A DNA stretch of 64,000 bases from Malus domestica (Eukaryota; Streptophyta; Magnoliopsida; Rosales; Rosaceae): NCBI RefSeq assembly GCF_042453785.1, contig NC_091667.1, positions 32,418,001 through 32,482,000 on the forward strand. Reading direction: 5' to 3'. Position 1 is the stretch's first letter, and each line of letters opens with the position of its first letter. The position numbers were made by a program, and so were the translations under genes. Under the pieces are notes generated by a model. That model searched no databases and was not told the DNA's origin. It saw only the letters and a program-made list of their open reading frames with translations. Below are positions 20,109-31,662 of the stretch, in pieces.

Positions 20109-21428
20109 GGGAGTGTAGTCAAATTTGGATTTGAAATGATTTTAAAAGATTTTAAAATCCTAGTGTAGACAACCAATGGATTTTAATGAATTTTTAGAAT
20201 CCATGTAAATCTAGGTGTAGTCAATGGAGATTTTAATAGTCAGTTTTAAAGTCCATCCAAATCTAGATATATTAAAAAATTAAAGATTTTGAAGGAGTTC
20301 ATTAAGGGCTGGTTTGGTATTGCTGTGTTTTGAAAAAAAACTGCTATGAGAATAAGTGGCTGTGCTGTAAGAATAAGCGGCTGTGAAATAAATCAGCAGA
20401 GTGTTTGGTAAACTTTTTTGTAAAAGTGCTTTTGGAAAAAAAAAAAAGCAGTCTGATAATGGGTCTTTTCATTAAAGGAGCACTGTTGCTCCGTGTGCTT
20501 TGAAAAAAAAAGCCAGTTTTCCAAAGCTTCAAATATCAGCTTCAGCTTTTTCCTTTGATTTCAGCTTATTCTCACAGCAGCTTCCAAAATAAACCTTTTT
20601 TTTTCAATTTACCAAACACCTAAAATGCTCACGGTTTTTTTTCATGGGTGCTTTTTTTTTAAGCACCTCACTCTCAAACCACCCATAAGTTGTGGATTTT
20701 GTAGGATTTAAGAGGAAGAAATATATATAAACAAGACCATAGATGAACAACTCCTTTTCTTCTCACTGCCAGCCACTTTCTTTGCTTTATCTTCTTCCTT
20801 CATTTTTGCAATTTTTTCTTCAATTTTTGTTGTTGGGTTGCATCATTTTATGCGCTTTTTTCGTCAATTTTTTGTTGTTGGGTCGCAATCTTTCTTCATG
20901 TTTGCAATGTTTCTGTTGCTGCTTGGCCCTCCTGCTAATTGCTGCTATTTGTGCGGCATGGGTTCATGTGTTGAGAGCATGTCTGCTTATTTATGTTTTT
21001 TTTTATTTTTATCATGAATAAATTCGTTTCATTAATAAATATTAAGAATAAATAAGGTGACAACGAGAGGGATAAGAATAAAGTGAGGGAGGAAGTAGGA
21101 TTGGAAATGGGTGCACTGGGGATCCTTGAGGAGTTGGGTATATGTGATAAACTTCTATTTTTTTCGGCTCCAAGGGATGCAGCTCCAGAGCATGAAGAGC
21201 TTCATTTGATTAGATTTATGACCTAGATACATTTATCACCATTTGATTTATTTGATGGTTAAGATTCAACGCTACAAAATCTTTCAAAATCTATAGAAAT
21301 GTGTTATATGAATCTTCTCAAATCTTCCAAAATTTATAGGATTTTGTAGAAGTCTATATAATCCTATGAAATCCATCATGTATCAAAATCTATTAAAATC
21401 CTCACAAATCCAAGTTTGACTACACCCC
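20109..21428. mobile_element. PIF/Harbinger-like element with nested Tourist MITE
   Basis: The ends are inverted copies (GGGAGTGTAGTCAAATTTGG and the complement of CAAGTTTGACTACACCCC), flanked by TTA (20106-20108 and 21429-21431). The sub-terminal DNA on both sides is rich in AAAATC/GATTTT repeats. No transposase is visible. A short hydrophobic open frame at 20743-21021 is low-complexity and not called as a gene. Confidence 0.75.
20306..20685. mobile_element. Tourist-like MITE, second copy, nested
   Basis: This is homologous along its length to 12949-13323, starting GGGCTGGTTTGG and ending CAAACCACCC. It is flanked by TAA at 20303-20305 and 20686-20688. Confidence 0.85.
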
Positions 21429-21868
21429 TTAGTACTACAATTTAATCGTATTCTATCTTCATGTATAATTGAGAAATATTAAATCATAAAAACGAATTCG
21501 AATCAAATTATTATAATTAATTCATTATGATTCTTAGTTTATACAGGAAAAACTAATTGCAGCGTGCTCAGCCACATATTTTTTTAATTTAAATAAATTT
21601 AATATAATTATTGTATATTTGTTTTAAAAAAATAAATTAAATTAAATCTGGTGACCAAGAGCACTTGGCACACGTATAAAAACAACACTAGGCCCAGCTC
21701 GCCCTTTCTCTCTTCTTCTCGAACGTCTCTCTCAGATTCTGGTCCTTGGAGAACAAAACCCTAGAAGCCATTGACGTGTTATTCCGCTGCTCAATCCTCA
21801 CTGATTCCTCTGCTACAAGCCCTTCTGATTTTCTTCTCTCTCAATTCCGATAATCACTTGACAGAGCC

Positions 21869-24704
21869 ATGGATGCTCAGAGAGCTCTGCTGGACGAACT
21901 TATGGGCTCAGGTATAAACCCTAATTGATCGACGCTCTGTTTGGAAACGATAATTGTTAATTGTTATTGGGCGAATTTGGATTTGTTTAGAAAAGAAATG
22001 GGTTTTAATTTATTTGATGTTTTGCTTGGTTGTTTTTGGTTTGAATTAGTTTTAATTTGATAAAATACTGATTTGTGGTGAATTCCAGCTCGTAATTTGA
22101 CGGAGGAGGAGAGAAGGGGGTACAAGGAAATTACTTGGGATGATAAGGAGGTTTGTGGAGCCTATATGGTTCGATTTTGTCCCCACGATCTCTTCGTTAA
22201 CACTCGAAGCGATCTAGGTGAGTTGCGATTGGAATTCGTATTGATGCTCACTTGTTTAACACTTTTTTTTTTTTTTTTTTGCGGAGGAATAAGATCAAAT
22301 GCTTTGATCATGTTAGGATTTTCAGTTTTCAAATCATGTACTTGAATTTAATTTTGTGGGGTGCACGGTTTCACTGACTAAATTTTTGGTTTTTGTATCA
22401 GGACCTTGCCCTAAACTACATGACCCAAAGTTGAAAGAAAGGTGATAACGTCTTATAGAGTTTTTTATTTTGGCAATGCTATATGGTGTTTTCATATTCT
22501 GCTATTTATGGAGTTTCTGAATGCATTCAACAGAGGTTCCTTTGTGCTTGTTTGTGAATTGTTTTGTCATGAATTCTATTGAAAGACCGACATGATTTTT
22601 TAAAAAGTGTAGCTTGCTTAAGCTTGCTTAACCCTTAAGACTTTTTTATCATTTGCATGCTTCTGTTGTAAGAATGTTGTTTCTCTTGTCTTCCTACAAA
22701 TAAGTTAGCTGCTTCCTATGTGTGGTGTAGGGTGTAGGATGAAACTTTGACATGCCTTACAGGGTATTCTAAGCGGTAGCTGGGTTTTTCTTTTTTGAGG
22801 TAACTTACTTAAGCATTTTGAACAGATCTTTCCGAGAAGGGAAGAATCGTTTATCAATTCCATGTCAGCAGTAGCTAAATGGTTGCTCATAATATAGAGT
22901 AAAATATTCATTTAGTGATGCTCTGCTGCATGAGACATCCAAGAAAATGTCTGCTGCATGAATTGTTTATCAATAATTTGTTTTTCCAGATAAATATGCA
23001 TGGTCTACTCTCTTTTGTATTCAGCAGGGCTTGGATTCTAGGTTATTGCCCTTTTGTAGATTAAATATTTAATTTTTCTTACCTATGTATTGTTGATATA
23101 TATTGGACTAATTATCAGGGAGATGATATATAATTGCTACATTAATGTTTATGAGTATCTAGAAGGGTTTGAAAAACACGAAGTTTTATTTTTGATCTTG
23201 GGTGATGACCAGAGGTCACTTAGTACGCTCTCCCTTTTCATAAGTACCCGGGCATAGTATAGTTTTGATATCACAATTCAGTGCACGAGACCAAACCAAA
23301 ATTTTTCCATATCAATCTTTTTTGTTTCACTCTTCTGGTTTTGTTCTCCAGCTCAAAACACGCTGGTTTTTGCTTTTGTTTTAATATTTCTATTGTTTCC
23401 TGTTCCAAAGTTGTGATTATTTTATATTGGTCCAGTTTAAATTCTTTATGTTTTTTATTTTAGTTTTGAAGAGTCCCCGCGGCATGATGCTTATGTGCCC
23501 AAGTTTGAAGCTGAACTTGCTCACTTTTGTGAGAAGTTGGTATGTCTTGAACATGTCCTCATTTCTCTTTGTGATGTATGGGTTTTCACCTATATTTCTT
23601 TATCTTATTATAATTTGCATTGCAGGTGATGGATTTAGATAGAAGAGTAAAGCGTGGGCGAGAACGCCTTGCTCAGGAGGTGGAACCTGCACCAGCACCT
23701 CCACTGTCAGCTGAAAAGTCCGAACAGCTCTCTGTTCTGGAGGAAAAGATAAAGAACTTACTGGAACAAGCAGAGGCTCTAGGTGAAGCTGGAAAGGTGG
23801 ATGAAGCTGAAGCACTGATGAGAAAGGTGCTGCTGTTATTTTCCGAGAAATTTCTATTGAAATTCCTCTAGTTTCTTGTATCACAGAGGATTTTTCCAGG
23901 AAGTCTACACACCGCACCACCCATGTTTTATTATTGTGCATTCCTTTGATAGATTCCTTATCATACAAAGATTTCATGTTATATGCAGTTGAGGATTTTT
24001 AATTATTACCGTGAAATATACTGCTACATGAAATTTGACTACTTTATTTGTTTATCCTTTCTTTTGGAAGGTGGATATGCTCAATTCTGAGAAGACAGCA
24101 TTGGCTCAGCCCCAGAATGATAAAGTGTTGATGCTGGCACAGGAGAAAAAAATGGCACTTTGTGAGATCTGTGGTTCATTTCTAGTGGCCAATGATGCTG
24201 TAGAGAGAACTCAGTCGCATGTTACGGGGAAGCAGCATATTGGTTATGGCATGGTTCGTGATTTTATCGCTGAGTTCAAGGTGACCTCTTTTGAATATTG
24301 AAGTATTAAAGTTAAGGAAAAACATGATTTCTTCTCAGGGACTGAAAAACGTGGACTTTATTTTTCAGGAATCCAAGGAGAAGGCAAGGGAAGAAGAAAG
24401 GTTAGCGAGGGAGAAAGAGGCAGAAGAACGGAGGAAACAGAGGGAGAAGGAAGAGGAGAATAGAAGGAGAAGTAATTCAAGTGATAGGGACAGGTACCGT
24501 GATAGAGATCGTGACAGGGAGCGGGACAGATATCGAGAACGAGACTTGGATCGTGAAAGGTCGAGGGAGTGGAATGGCAGAAGTAGTAGGGATGGAGGGA
24601 GAGGGGTGGACAGGAGGTCCAGGAATGGAAGAGATGGAGGCAGGGATAGGTACCATGATCGAAGCAGGTCACGTTCCCCTGTTAGGCACAGTCACAGGAG
24701 GTGA
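21869..24704 (+). CDS. LUC7RL: LUC7-like U1 snRNP splicing factor
   Basis: LUC7 proteins are U1 snRNP components that help choose 5' splice sites. Seven coding exons (21869-21911, 22089-22217, 22402-22441, 23464-23539, 23626-23826, 24071-24280, 24369-24704) join in frame to 344 residues, with GT-AG introns. The start MDAQRALLDELMGS and RNLTEEER match the family. Zinc finger 1 (CCCH type) spans about residues 34-66 (VCGAYMVRFCPHD, GPCPKLHD). A coiled coil follows (about 125-175). Zinc finger 2 (C2H2) is LCEICGSF...SHVTGKQH. The tail is an RE/RD/RS-rich domain ending SRSRSPVRHSHRR. The start is supported by a TC-rich leader from about 21700. All domains are intact, so this should be functional. 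The length and start suggest the Arabidopsis LUC7RL (At5g51410) type rather than LUC7A/B; that assignment is from memory. Confidence 0.93.
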
Positions 24705-26074
24705 CCTAGAAGTCCCGTTCGCCCGTATTAATGAATTGTGTAGGGTGATGTCTGAGCTTTGAAATTTAATGAGGTAGTTTCCATATCTCTAAGGTTTTTA
24801 TAAACACGTGCATTTGGAGTCTTACTTGAATTTTCATCATGGGTGAAGCTTTTTCCTATCTCACAGCTTTTGTTGAGACTACCATCTCCCATTCATCAGT
24901 ATTATTAGCGGAGAAAATGGTTGAGGTAGGTATAATTTTATTATTGTATCTCATTTTTACATTTCAATTTAGACTTGGGATGAGGCAAATTTCCTTTTTC
25001 TGTGTGAAACTTCTGTGCTTACACATATGTAAGACATCAGGCCCGAAAATGTGTGCATGATTGACACCGCAGTTGGCGACATGATGGTTTTTTAATCACT
25101 TTTGAGGTAACACGTTTATCGTCTATTTACCAGCACCAACCCATACAATATTTCCTTCTTTCCATAGGCACACTTTTCCCTTTCTTTTCAGTCCTCATGC
25201 ATCTGGTTTTCAGTTTTAACCGCTCTGTTTCTAGTGCTGCTTGTTTAACTGGGATGGGGATCCGAAGAAACCAATCGTGAAATGCGCGGATTGTGTGCTA
25301 CATTTTCATTCTTCTTGAGGTATTTAGGTCACTCTCCATGCATTCTAGAAATAGTTGGTCTGGCATCACCCTTTAATGATTTTTCAAATGGCTCATTTGT
25401 CTGCCCTCTCCTCTCCTCTCCTCTTCATTCCCCCTTTAGCTTATCGAACTTTAATGGTTAGATCGGTGCAAGCATTCCTTTCGGTGAGAGAATAATGACA
25501 GACCAGTCATAGAAGTGAAGTTAATCTGTAAAGATTACATTATCATGTGAATAGGTAGATTTGGAGTTCAAATTTCTGTCTTGATCACAATTCGGTCCCT
25601 GAGAAGCCGTGTATTGTTTCAACGGGGCACGGGCATCTGCTTCACCACACTGGGTTGCTGTATAAGATTTGCCGTTATCGGTGAACGGAGGTAACTGCCA
25701 AATCATATTCTGCAGATTAGTGCATTTCTTTTAAAGTTTTGCAGGAAGAGAACCATGATGATTAGGTTGGGTCGAATATCTGTCATGGCTTAGCAATGGT
25801 TTGTGGAGGCGTCCCTATTTTTGCTGCTGAACTAGTTGCTTTAAATCGAGTTACCAAATGGAACCGAAATGATTGATTTATGAGTCGTAATTGAATATGT
25901 TTTGTATCACTTTTGACACACTATTCTTCACTGTTGAATTTATTGTGGAGCACATATTAGAATTCCTTCTTTATTTTTTCTTCCTAAATTGTGATGCGTT
26001 GATATGGCCTAATCGTGATGCGGCTAATTCAAACACAAAAGCCACCTGACCTTTTGTATAAACTCAAGAAGGCC
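24705..26074. other. LUC7 3' UTR and convergent intergenic spacer
   Basis: Bases 24705 to about 25060 look like 3' UTR. Short frames here have no domain support. The rest, up to the MITE, is AT-rich intergenic DNA between the convergent LUC7 and COG7 genes, with no recognisable feature. Confidence 0.5.
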
Positions 26075-26390
26075 TTTTAGCCAAAATGGTTTATAAGATT
26101 TGCATAACACATCACTTTAGTCCTTGAAATTTGAAATTAATAGGAATGGTCTCTGTGATTGTCTATCATCACTCATTTTGGTCATTCAATGCAAAATTAT
26201 GTTGAATAAGGATCCAAATAACAAATATATCCTTAATTTAATTTACAATGGAACAAAATGATATGACTAAAATTAAGGGTATGATCAAAATGATTGATGG
26301 TGGATAAACTGAGAGACCAATTTTATTGATTTCAAATCTCAAGGATCAAAGTGAGGAGTTATGCAAATCTCAGGATCATTTTGGATAAAG
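26075..26390. mobile_element. MITE with about 105-bp inverted repeats at the COG7 3' end
   Basis: The left arm (CCAAAATGG...ATTTGCATAAC...ATCACTTTAGTCC) and right arm (...GGATCAAAGTGAGGAGTTATGCAAAT...CATTTTGG) are inverted copies over about 105 bp. It carries no gene. It lies exactly where the COG7 stop codon should be, so the last codons of the open frame there are MITE sequence. Confidence 0.8.
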
Positions 26391-26399
26391 AAAAACCAT

Positions 26400-29161
26400 T
26401 CAAGAATGTGTTGCACATCTTTTAAAAGACTCAAACGCCGCATCTTACATACAAGGTTTGCGGTTGGAAGGTCGAGATTTCCTGCGTCCGACTTCACAAG
26501 GTCCTTGAGCTGATCTCTTGAGGTAGAAAGACAGGTGTGGAATGTCGCAAGGACGGGCGGAATTGGCATTGATAAGGCAGATAGCACATTACTCAGATAC
26601 TCTATGTCAACAGATAGCTGCTGCGCTGCACGATCCGTGATATACTGAATCCCTCGCAGTTGCTCCGTGTAAAGAGCGGTGGCCCCTCCGCAACCTTCAT
26701 TGCAGAAACACAGCGTCGTCAAAAAGGAAGAGTGTTGTCGAATCATTTATGCGATTTTGATAAGATTCAACGAAGTTCGTACAAAATATTGCAGATGTAA
26801 GTCGGTACCTTGAACATCCATTCTGTTGCAAAAATCTGGGCTTCGTCATTGTTGGTGTCGCTGTTTGAAACGCCCTCCGTAAGTGGCTCTAACTGCTGAG
26901 GTAAAGTAAGAATATATTCACCGATGCTAGTCACATAGGCCTGAGGATATGCGCTGAAGGTTGGGAGATTATAGGCACTTTGTTCTTCGACCGAGGACCA
27001 TATTGGTAATCGAGAAACATCGCTGAAGCATTGCCGTACTTTAGAGATGAGAACATCGTATACAAGTTCATTAACTGTGTCAGCAAATGCTGCAACTCTC
27101 TGAGATGCGAGGGGAAGTGCATGAAACCGAGGATCTTTAGACTGCATCGCACCAATGGGTGGTGTCAATTTTATATTTCAACCCCCACAAATATGGAAGA
27201 GAGAACAGCAAGGCTGAAACATTAATCTAAACATACCTGACTTAAAAGGTTAAAGAGTTTTCGAGCCTTCTCAGGAACATCTATGAGCCACACAGCCGCC
27301 ACATCCAGGGCAGCCCTTCCACCCAAAGATGGGAAACCATTTCCATCATCACTAGCGAGATGAGATGGGTTTTGGTCCACACTTGAACCAAACACGGAAA
27401 CTGAGAGCGTAGTGCTCAATCTCGCAAGAGTAGCTCTCAAGGAAGCTTCAAACACAGAGGACCTGCTAGTTAGACAATCTGCAACCGTGAGAATTTGTAA
27501 AGCACCTTGCACGATGGACCACTCCTCATTTGAAATCGAATCAACCTTTCGCGCGCTTTGGATGTCCTTATCCAACCCAATCTCCTTCTTTGAACCAACA
27601 GTGTCACCACCATGATCCACTCCACAGACAACTCTTAACGATTTCAAGGTTTCTTGCAAGGTAGAAATATACTGTAGCATTATGTCATCAATTGCTACAA
27701 TTAACTCATCTGCCTCAGAACCTCCAGTGAAGCTGATGCATCTTTCAACAGCTGCTTCAAGAAGTACAATAACTTGGGGAATCAATTCCTCCATTCTGCG
27801 AACTGCTTCACTAAGCTCAATTCCTTGAGCTCCCACACCACGAGTAACAGCTCCTCTTAGATCCACTCCAGCAATCTCGGCAGAAAGTATAGCACGCTCC
27901 ATATGTCCATACCTAGACCACATGTTTCATCATCAATCAACCAGTAGAAAAAAAACGCACAAAAAGAAGGAAATCAAATGTCGCTCCGAACTGAATCAAA
28001 TGCAAGGAAGAAAAGAAAACCAGGCCTGGATGACAATTCAAACCCTGATCTTTCTTACCCTTGTTTAAATGATTCATATGGAAGATAGACTGCCTTTAGC
28101 GTATCCATTAAAACACGTAGATCAGATTCCGAAAACAAATGCTAAATGTTCCTTGCAAAGGTCTGGGTCATACTATGTAACTCAATCAAAGCCTCCAGAT
28201 GCTTCGTCTGGATCTTGATACCCTTTGGCATGTCACCAGAAAGAATATCTAATGTCACCAAAAAGTGTCGTCGGAATCTAATAGAAAGGGAGCAATTGAT
28301 CAAGAAAAAAGTTATGAAAATGTGACCTTGCGATTGGATATTGCATCAGTTAGCCGTGGTTGCACCATTGAATCAAGCCTATCCTCTAAGACCTCAAGTT
28401 GCTTCCTCAGATTAGCAAATTCAGCAACCTAAAATCACAGGTTTGATAAAAAAAAAATACGTTTACATCTCGACCAAATATATACGAAAACTGTACTATA
28501 TGGTACTGAATCAACTACAAAAATGCAAATCTTTAAATGCATAAATGCAGCTTCCATTACCTCCCCAACAGCAGACAAGCAATGCCTCATGTTGGCTAAA
28601 GTTTCAGCCGCAAGAGGCAGATCACCGCTTGCAAAAACATCCTCCACCGTCGCACTCAGCTGAGTTAACCCAGCAGCATCCTGCAATGTCTCGTATGCAG
28701 CTTCCATTCTCTGCTTCACAATATCGACTTTTGCAAGCGCCGCCATGGATTCAGCTGAGGATCCCTCTGCCTGCACAATGCACGTTATTGATTGATTGTT
28801 CAATTCCCAAATAAATCCCAATTCAACTTTCCCACATTTTCGCAGCAACCAAACAGAGCATAACACACACTGGAGGCTGGTAACGGTAACATACCTTCTT
28901 GAACTTGTCGAGAATGGAGGATACGGCGTCGTCGCGGATGCGGACGACATCACGTGTGGCACGCGGGACGCGGAGGAGGGCGGAGGCGCTCTGCTCCTCG
29001 AGCGAAGCTGCGATCTCCTCCTAGACCATCTGGAGCTTCATCTCGAGATCCACCGTGTGCTTGTCCACCGAATCCTGCGTGTGCCGGGTCTGACACGCCG
29101 AGTTCACCCACTTCCTCGGGTCGAAGTTCCGGTCCGAGAACGGACCCAAATCCAGCATCAT
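26400..29161 (-). pseudogene. COG7: COG7 (conserved oligomeric Golgi complex subunit 7) pseudogene
   Basis: COG7 is a lobe-B subunit of the Golgi tethering complex. Exon remnants from 5' to 3' are 29161-28895, 28770-28561, 28428-28327, about 28255-28059, 27912-27237, 27141-26809 and about 26725-26400. Clear family blocks include FDPRKWVNSACQTRHTQDSV, MEAAYETLQDAAGLTQLS, SGDMPKGIKIQTKHLEALIE, GVDLRGAV, LEAAVERCISFTGGSEADEL and QLRGIQYITDRAAQQLSVD. Splice sites are mostly intact, but the coding sequence is not. There is an in-frame TAG in exon 1 (29021-29023). A second TAG in exon 4 (28142-28144) interrupts ARNI/HLFSESDL. About 150 codons expected before SGDMPKG are absent. One G is missing at the start of the last exon, and the normal stop is lost to the adjacent MITE. 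A functional copy must exist elsewhere if the organism needs COG7. Confidence 0.92.
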
Positions 29162-29519
29162 TGCTTCCCGCGCTTACTGACTCGGTTACAAATCGGACGG
29201 GTCGACTCGCTTTTATGACTCGGTTTCCGAAATGACAGCTGCCGAGTTTCAAGCTTTGGGTGTTACTTCTCTACTGATATGAATCTTCCGATGAGGAAGA
29301 AAGAAGAAGAAGAAGGACCAATTGGCAAATTGGCAATACTTTCCATTACGACACCAGAATTTTGGGGTCAATTCGTGAATAAGGATAAATATGTAGTGTC
29401 AACTTTGCCCTACTATATTCCGGAAACAGAATGGGTATTATTTTGCGAAAAATAAGCCCAAACAATTCGGCCTCAGAGCCCAACTCAAGGCCCAAGACAA
29501 TAAAATATCTCTCGGGTGC

Positions 29520-29532
29520 TTCCAGAAACTTC
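29520..29532. promoter_or_regulatory. Perfect heat-shock element upstream of the mitochondrial sHSP
   Basis: TTCCAGAAACTTC has three alternating units (TTC-nn-GAA-nn-TTC), the canonical HSF trimer site. It lies 135 bp before the ATG at 29667. A TATA-like AATAAAATA sits slightly upstream (about 29495-29503), so the element may be close to or within the leader. HSF control is inferred from the motif. Confidence 0.75.
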
Positions 29533-29666
29533 TGATTGGATCCTTCCACACTGTTCCATTCACCGGTACAAATACCACCTCCAATCCCAATAAGCCACGT
29601 TACCAGTCTACAGTCACCCAGCCAATTTCCTTGCTCTCCAAGCGTAAAACCTTGCAATCGTCTTCA

Positions 29667-30326
29667 ATGGCTTCCTCACTTGCCCTCCGCCGCCTCCTCT
29701 CCGCGAACCGCTTCCCCAAGTCCTTCGCCATCTCCACTATCCGCCCACTCGCCATTACCCGCTCCCCCGCTTCCAAGCTCTTCAACACCAACGCTCTCCG
29801 CAGCTCCGACGATGACAACAATGAAAGCGACCTCAACTTCGACCGCCGCTCCGGCCGCCATTTCTCTCGTCGAGGCGACGATTTCTTCTCAGATGTGTTC
29901 GTCCCGTTCTCGCCGAGGCCCAACCTGAGCCACGTGCTGAACCTGATGGACCAGATCTCGGAGAATCCCATCCTCTCGGCGACACGTGGCGTCGGGGAGG
30001 CGGGGCTTCGCCTAGGCTGGGGTACGCGGGAGACGGAGGACGCTCTGCATCTCCGATTCGACATGCCTGGGCTCGGGAAGGAGGACGTGAAGATCTCGGT
30101 GGAGCACAACAACATCCTGAGCATCAAGGGAGAAGGCGGGAAGGAAGACAACGTCGGAGAGGAAGAGGCGCCGCCGCGGAGGTACAACACCGGGATCGGG
30201 CTGCCGGAGAAGATGTTCAAGACCGACAGCATCAAGGCGGAGATGAAGAACGGCGTGCTGAAGGTGGTTGTTCCGAAGTTGAAGGAAGAGGAGAAGGCCG
30301 ACGTCTTCCACGTGAAGGTCGAGTAG
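29667..30326 (+). CDS. HSP23.6: Mitochondrial small heat-shock protein (HSP23.6/23.5 class)
   Basis: This single-exon frame gives 219 residues from the second in-frame ATG (29667). That start is preferred over 29631 because MASSLALRRLLSANRFPKSF reads as a classic Arg/Ser/Ala-rich mitochondrial presequence. The alpha-crystallin domain covers about residues 115-219: GLRLGWGTRETEDALHLRFD, MPGLGKEDVKISVEHNNIL, then GLPEKMFKTDSIKAEMKNGVLKV with the conserved GVLK/VVVPK core. Small HSPs are ATP-independent holdases that bind unfolding proteins; this one should act in the mitochondrial matrix. A perfect heat-shock element lies upstream. The GC content is much higher than its surroundings, as often seen for single-exon sHSP genes. 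No disabling change is seen. It is divergent from the COG7 pseudogene, about 505 bp away. Confidence 0.93.
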   Translation: MASSLALRRLLSANRFPKSFAISTIRPLAITRSPASKLFNTNALRSSDDDNNESDLNFDRRSGRHFSRRGDDFFSDVFVPFSPRPNLSHVLNLMDQISENPILSATRGVGEAGLRLGWGTRETEDALHLRFDMPGLGKEDVKISVEHNNILSIKGEGGKEDNVGEEEAPPRRYNTGIGLPEKMFKTDSIKAEMKNGVLKVVVPKLKEEEKADVFHVKVE

Positions 30327-31249
30327 TGGTGCCGTACTGGTCTCGCCGGAGTTTTTTGTGAATAGGAATCGCTGACTGCTGAGAATAGTTTGAGCTCTAA
30401 TGGTGTTTTTGTTAATCTGACCGAGGCCTTGAATTTTAATTTCCGTTTTCCATCTTCCATGTCGCTTTTGTGATGAAAGTGAAGAAATGTTGTACGAATT
30501 TCGCATCTCAAAAAACTGGTTCGACTGTTTTTGTGATGAAATGATTGATGGACTGTGCTCTGCAAATTTCGTATTCCACTGTTCAAAATCTGAGTTTCGA
30601 AATTTCTTAATGAAATAATGCAACTCAATTAATTAAAAAAAAAAAGGGAAAGAATTCTTAATTTGGATAATATTTACAAATATAAGTTTTAACGAATCAT
30701 TTCGATATTTTTACTTTAAAAAATTATTTCCGATACCATTCATTTACGAAACATTTCGACATTGAAGAAATGGTCATGCTGTGTGGAGGTTGCAATTTCA
30801 AAACCGACTGAAAACTCTTTTTTTTTTTTTTTTTTTTTATCAAAGATGATAATCTTTATTAATTAATGAAATTTTTTTTGTTAACCAAAAGATTACTTAG
30901 TCTTCTATCACACAAAAAAAAAAAGCAATAATGTGATTTCACATGTTTAAATTTTACTATTTTTATTGGAGTCTCACATATTCACTCTTTTCAGAGGTCG
31001 AAATGATTTACAGAGGCATTTTAGCCTTTCCTGATCACAAGTCTGACTTCCACACTAATAATGTGTTTCGAGCTCAAAACCTCTAATTTTTAGTTTTAAG
31101 AAAATCTTGTAATCCGTCTTTTACCACTAAATTGATCTCTGACGAAAGATAAATTCAGACTTCATTCTCCTTTTTCATATCTTTCATTTTCTAATCTCAT
31201 GAAAATATTAATCGTATTAAAGAAATTTCAAACGGAAGTGGGAACGAAT
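30327..31249. other. sHSP 3' UTR and AT-rich spacer
   Basis: About 200 bp of 3' UTR are followed by AT-rich DNA with poly(T) near 30810-30838. The minus-strand open frames across 29600-30628 are shadows of the sHSP gene. Confidence 0.5.
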
Positions 31250-31662
31250 TAGGCCTGGTATTTTGGACCCAACCCGTTAACCCGACCCGACCTAACCCGT
31301 TAATATTTGTATTTGGGTGGATGCTTAACGGGTTGGGTCGTTAACGGGTGAACCCGTTAACAACCCGTTAAATAACGGGTCACTTTGGGTCAACCCGTTA
31401 GACCCGTTAACACCCGTTATCACCCGTTAGTTGAGGATATTTTAGTAATTTTAGTAAAATCTTAATGACAAAAAATAAACTTTATGCAAAAAATAAAAAT
31501 AAAAATAATTGTTAACGGGTGTTAACGGGTGACCCGTTAGTTTAACAGGTCGGGTTCGGATGACCCGTTAGCTTAACGGGTTGGGTTCGGATGACTCGTT
31601 AACTTAAAGGGTCGGATTCAACCCGACCCAAACCCAATAAATCCGACCCGTTTACAGGTCTA
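31250..31662. mobile_element. hAT-type MITE built of CCCGTTAAC-like repeats
   Basis: The ends TAGGCCTG and CAGGTCTA are inverted and flanked by a perfect 8-bp target duplication, GAACGAAT (31242-31249 and 31663-31670), as expected for hAT. The inside is made of repeated AACCCGTTAAC/GTTAACGGGT motifs that could fold on themselves. Non-coding. Confidence 0.92.

Noticed and set aside
20743-21021. Hydrophobic 92-codon frame
   Set aside because: It consists of T-rich low-complexity DNA inside a Harbinger-like element, with no family resemblance and no splice partners.
24481-24762. Alternative frames across the last LUC7 exon
   Set aside because: The repetitive RD/RE coding sequence leaves other frames open. 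Only the RS-domain frame continues the upstream exons.
29600-30628. 342- and 203-codon minus-strand frames over the sHSP
   Set aside because: They are shadows of the GC-rich sHSP coding sequence. The plus strand has the alpha-crystallin domain and a mitochondrial presequence.
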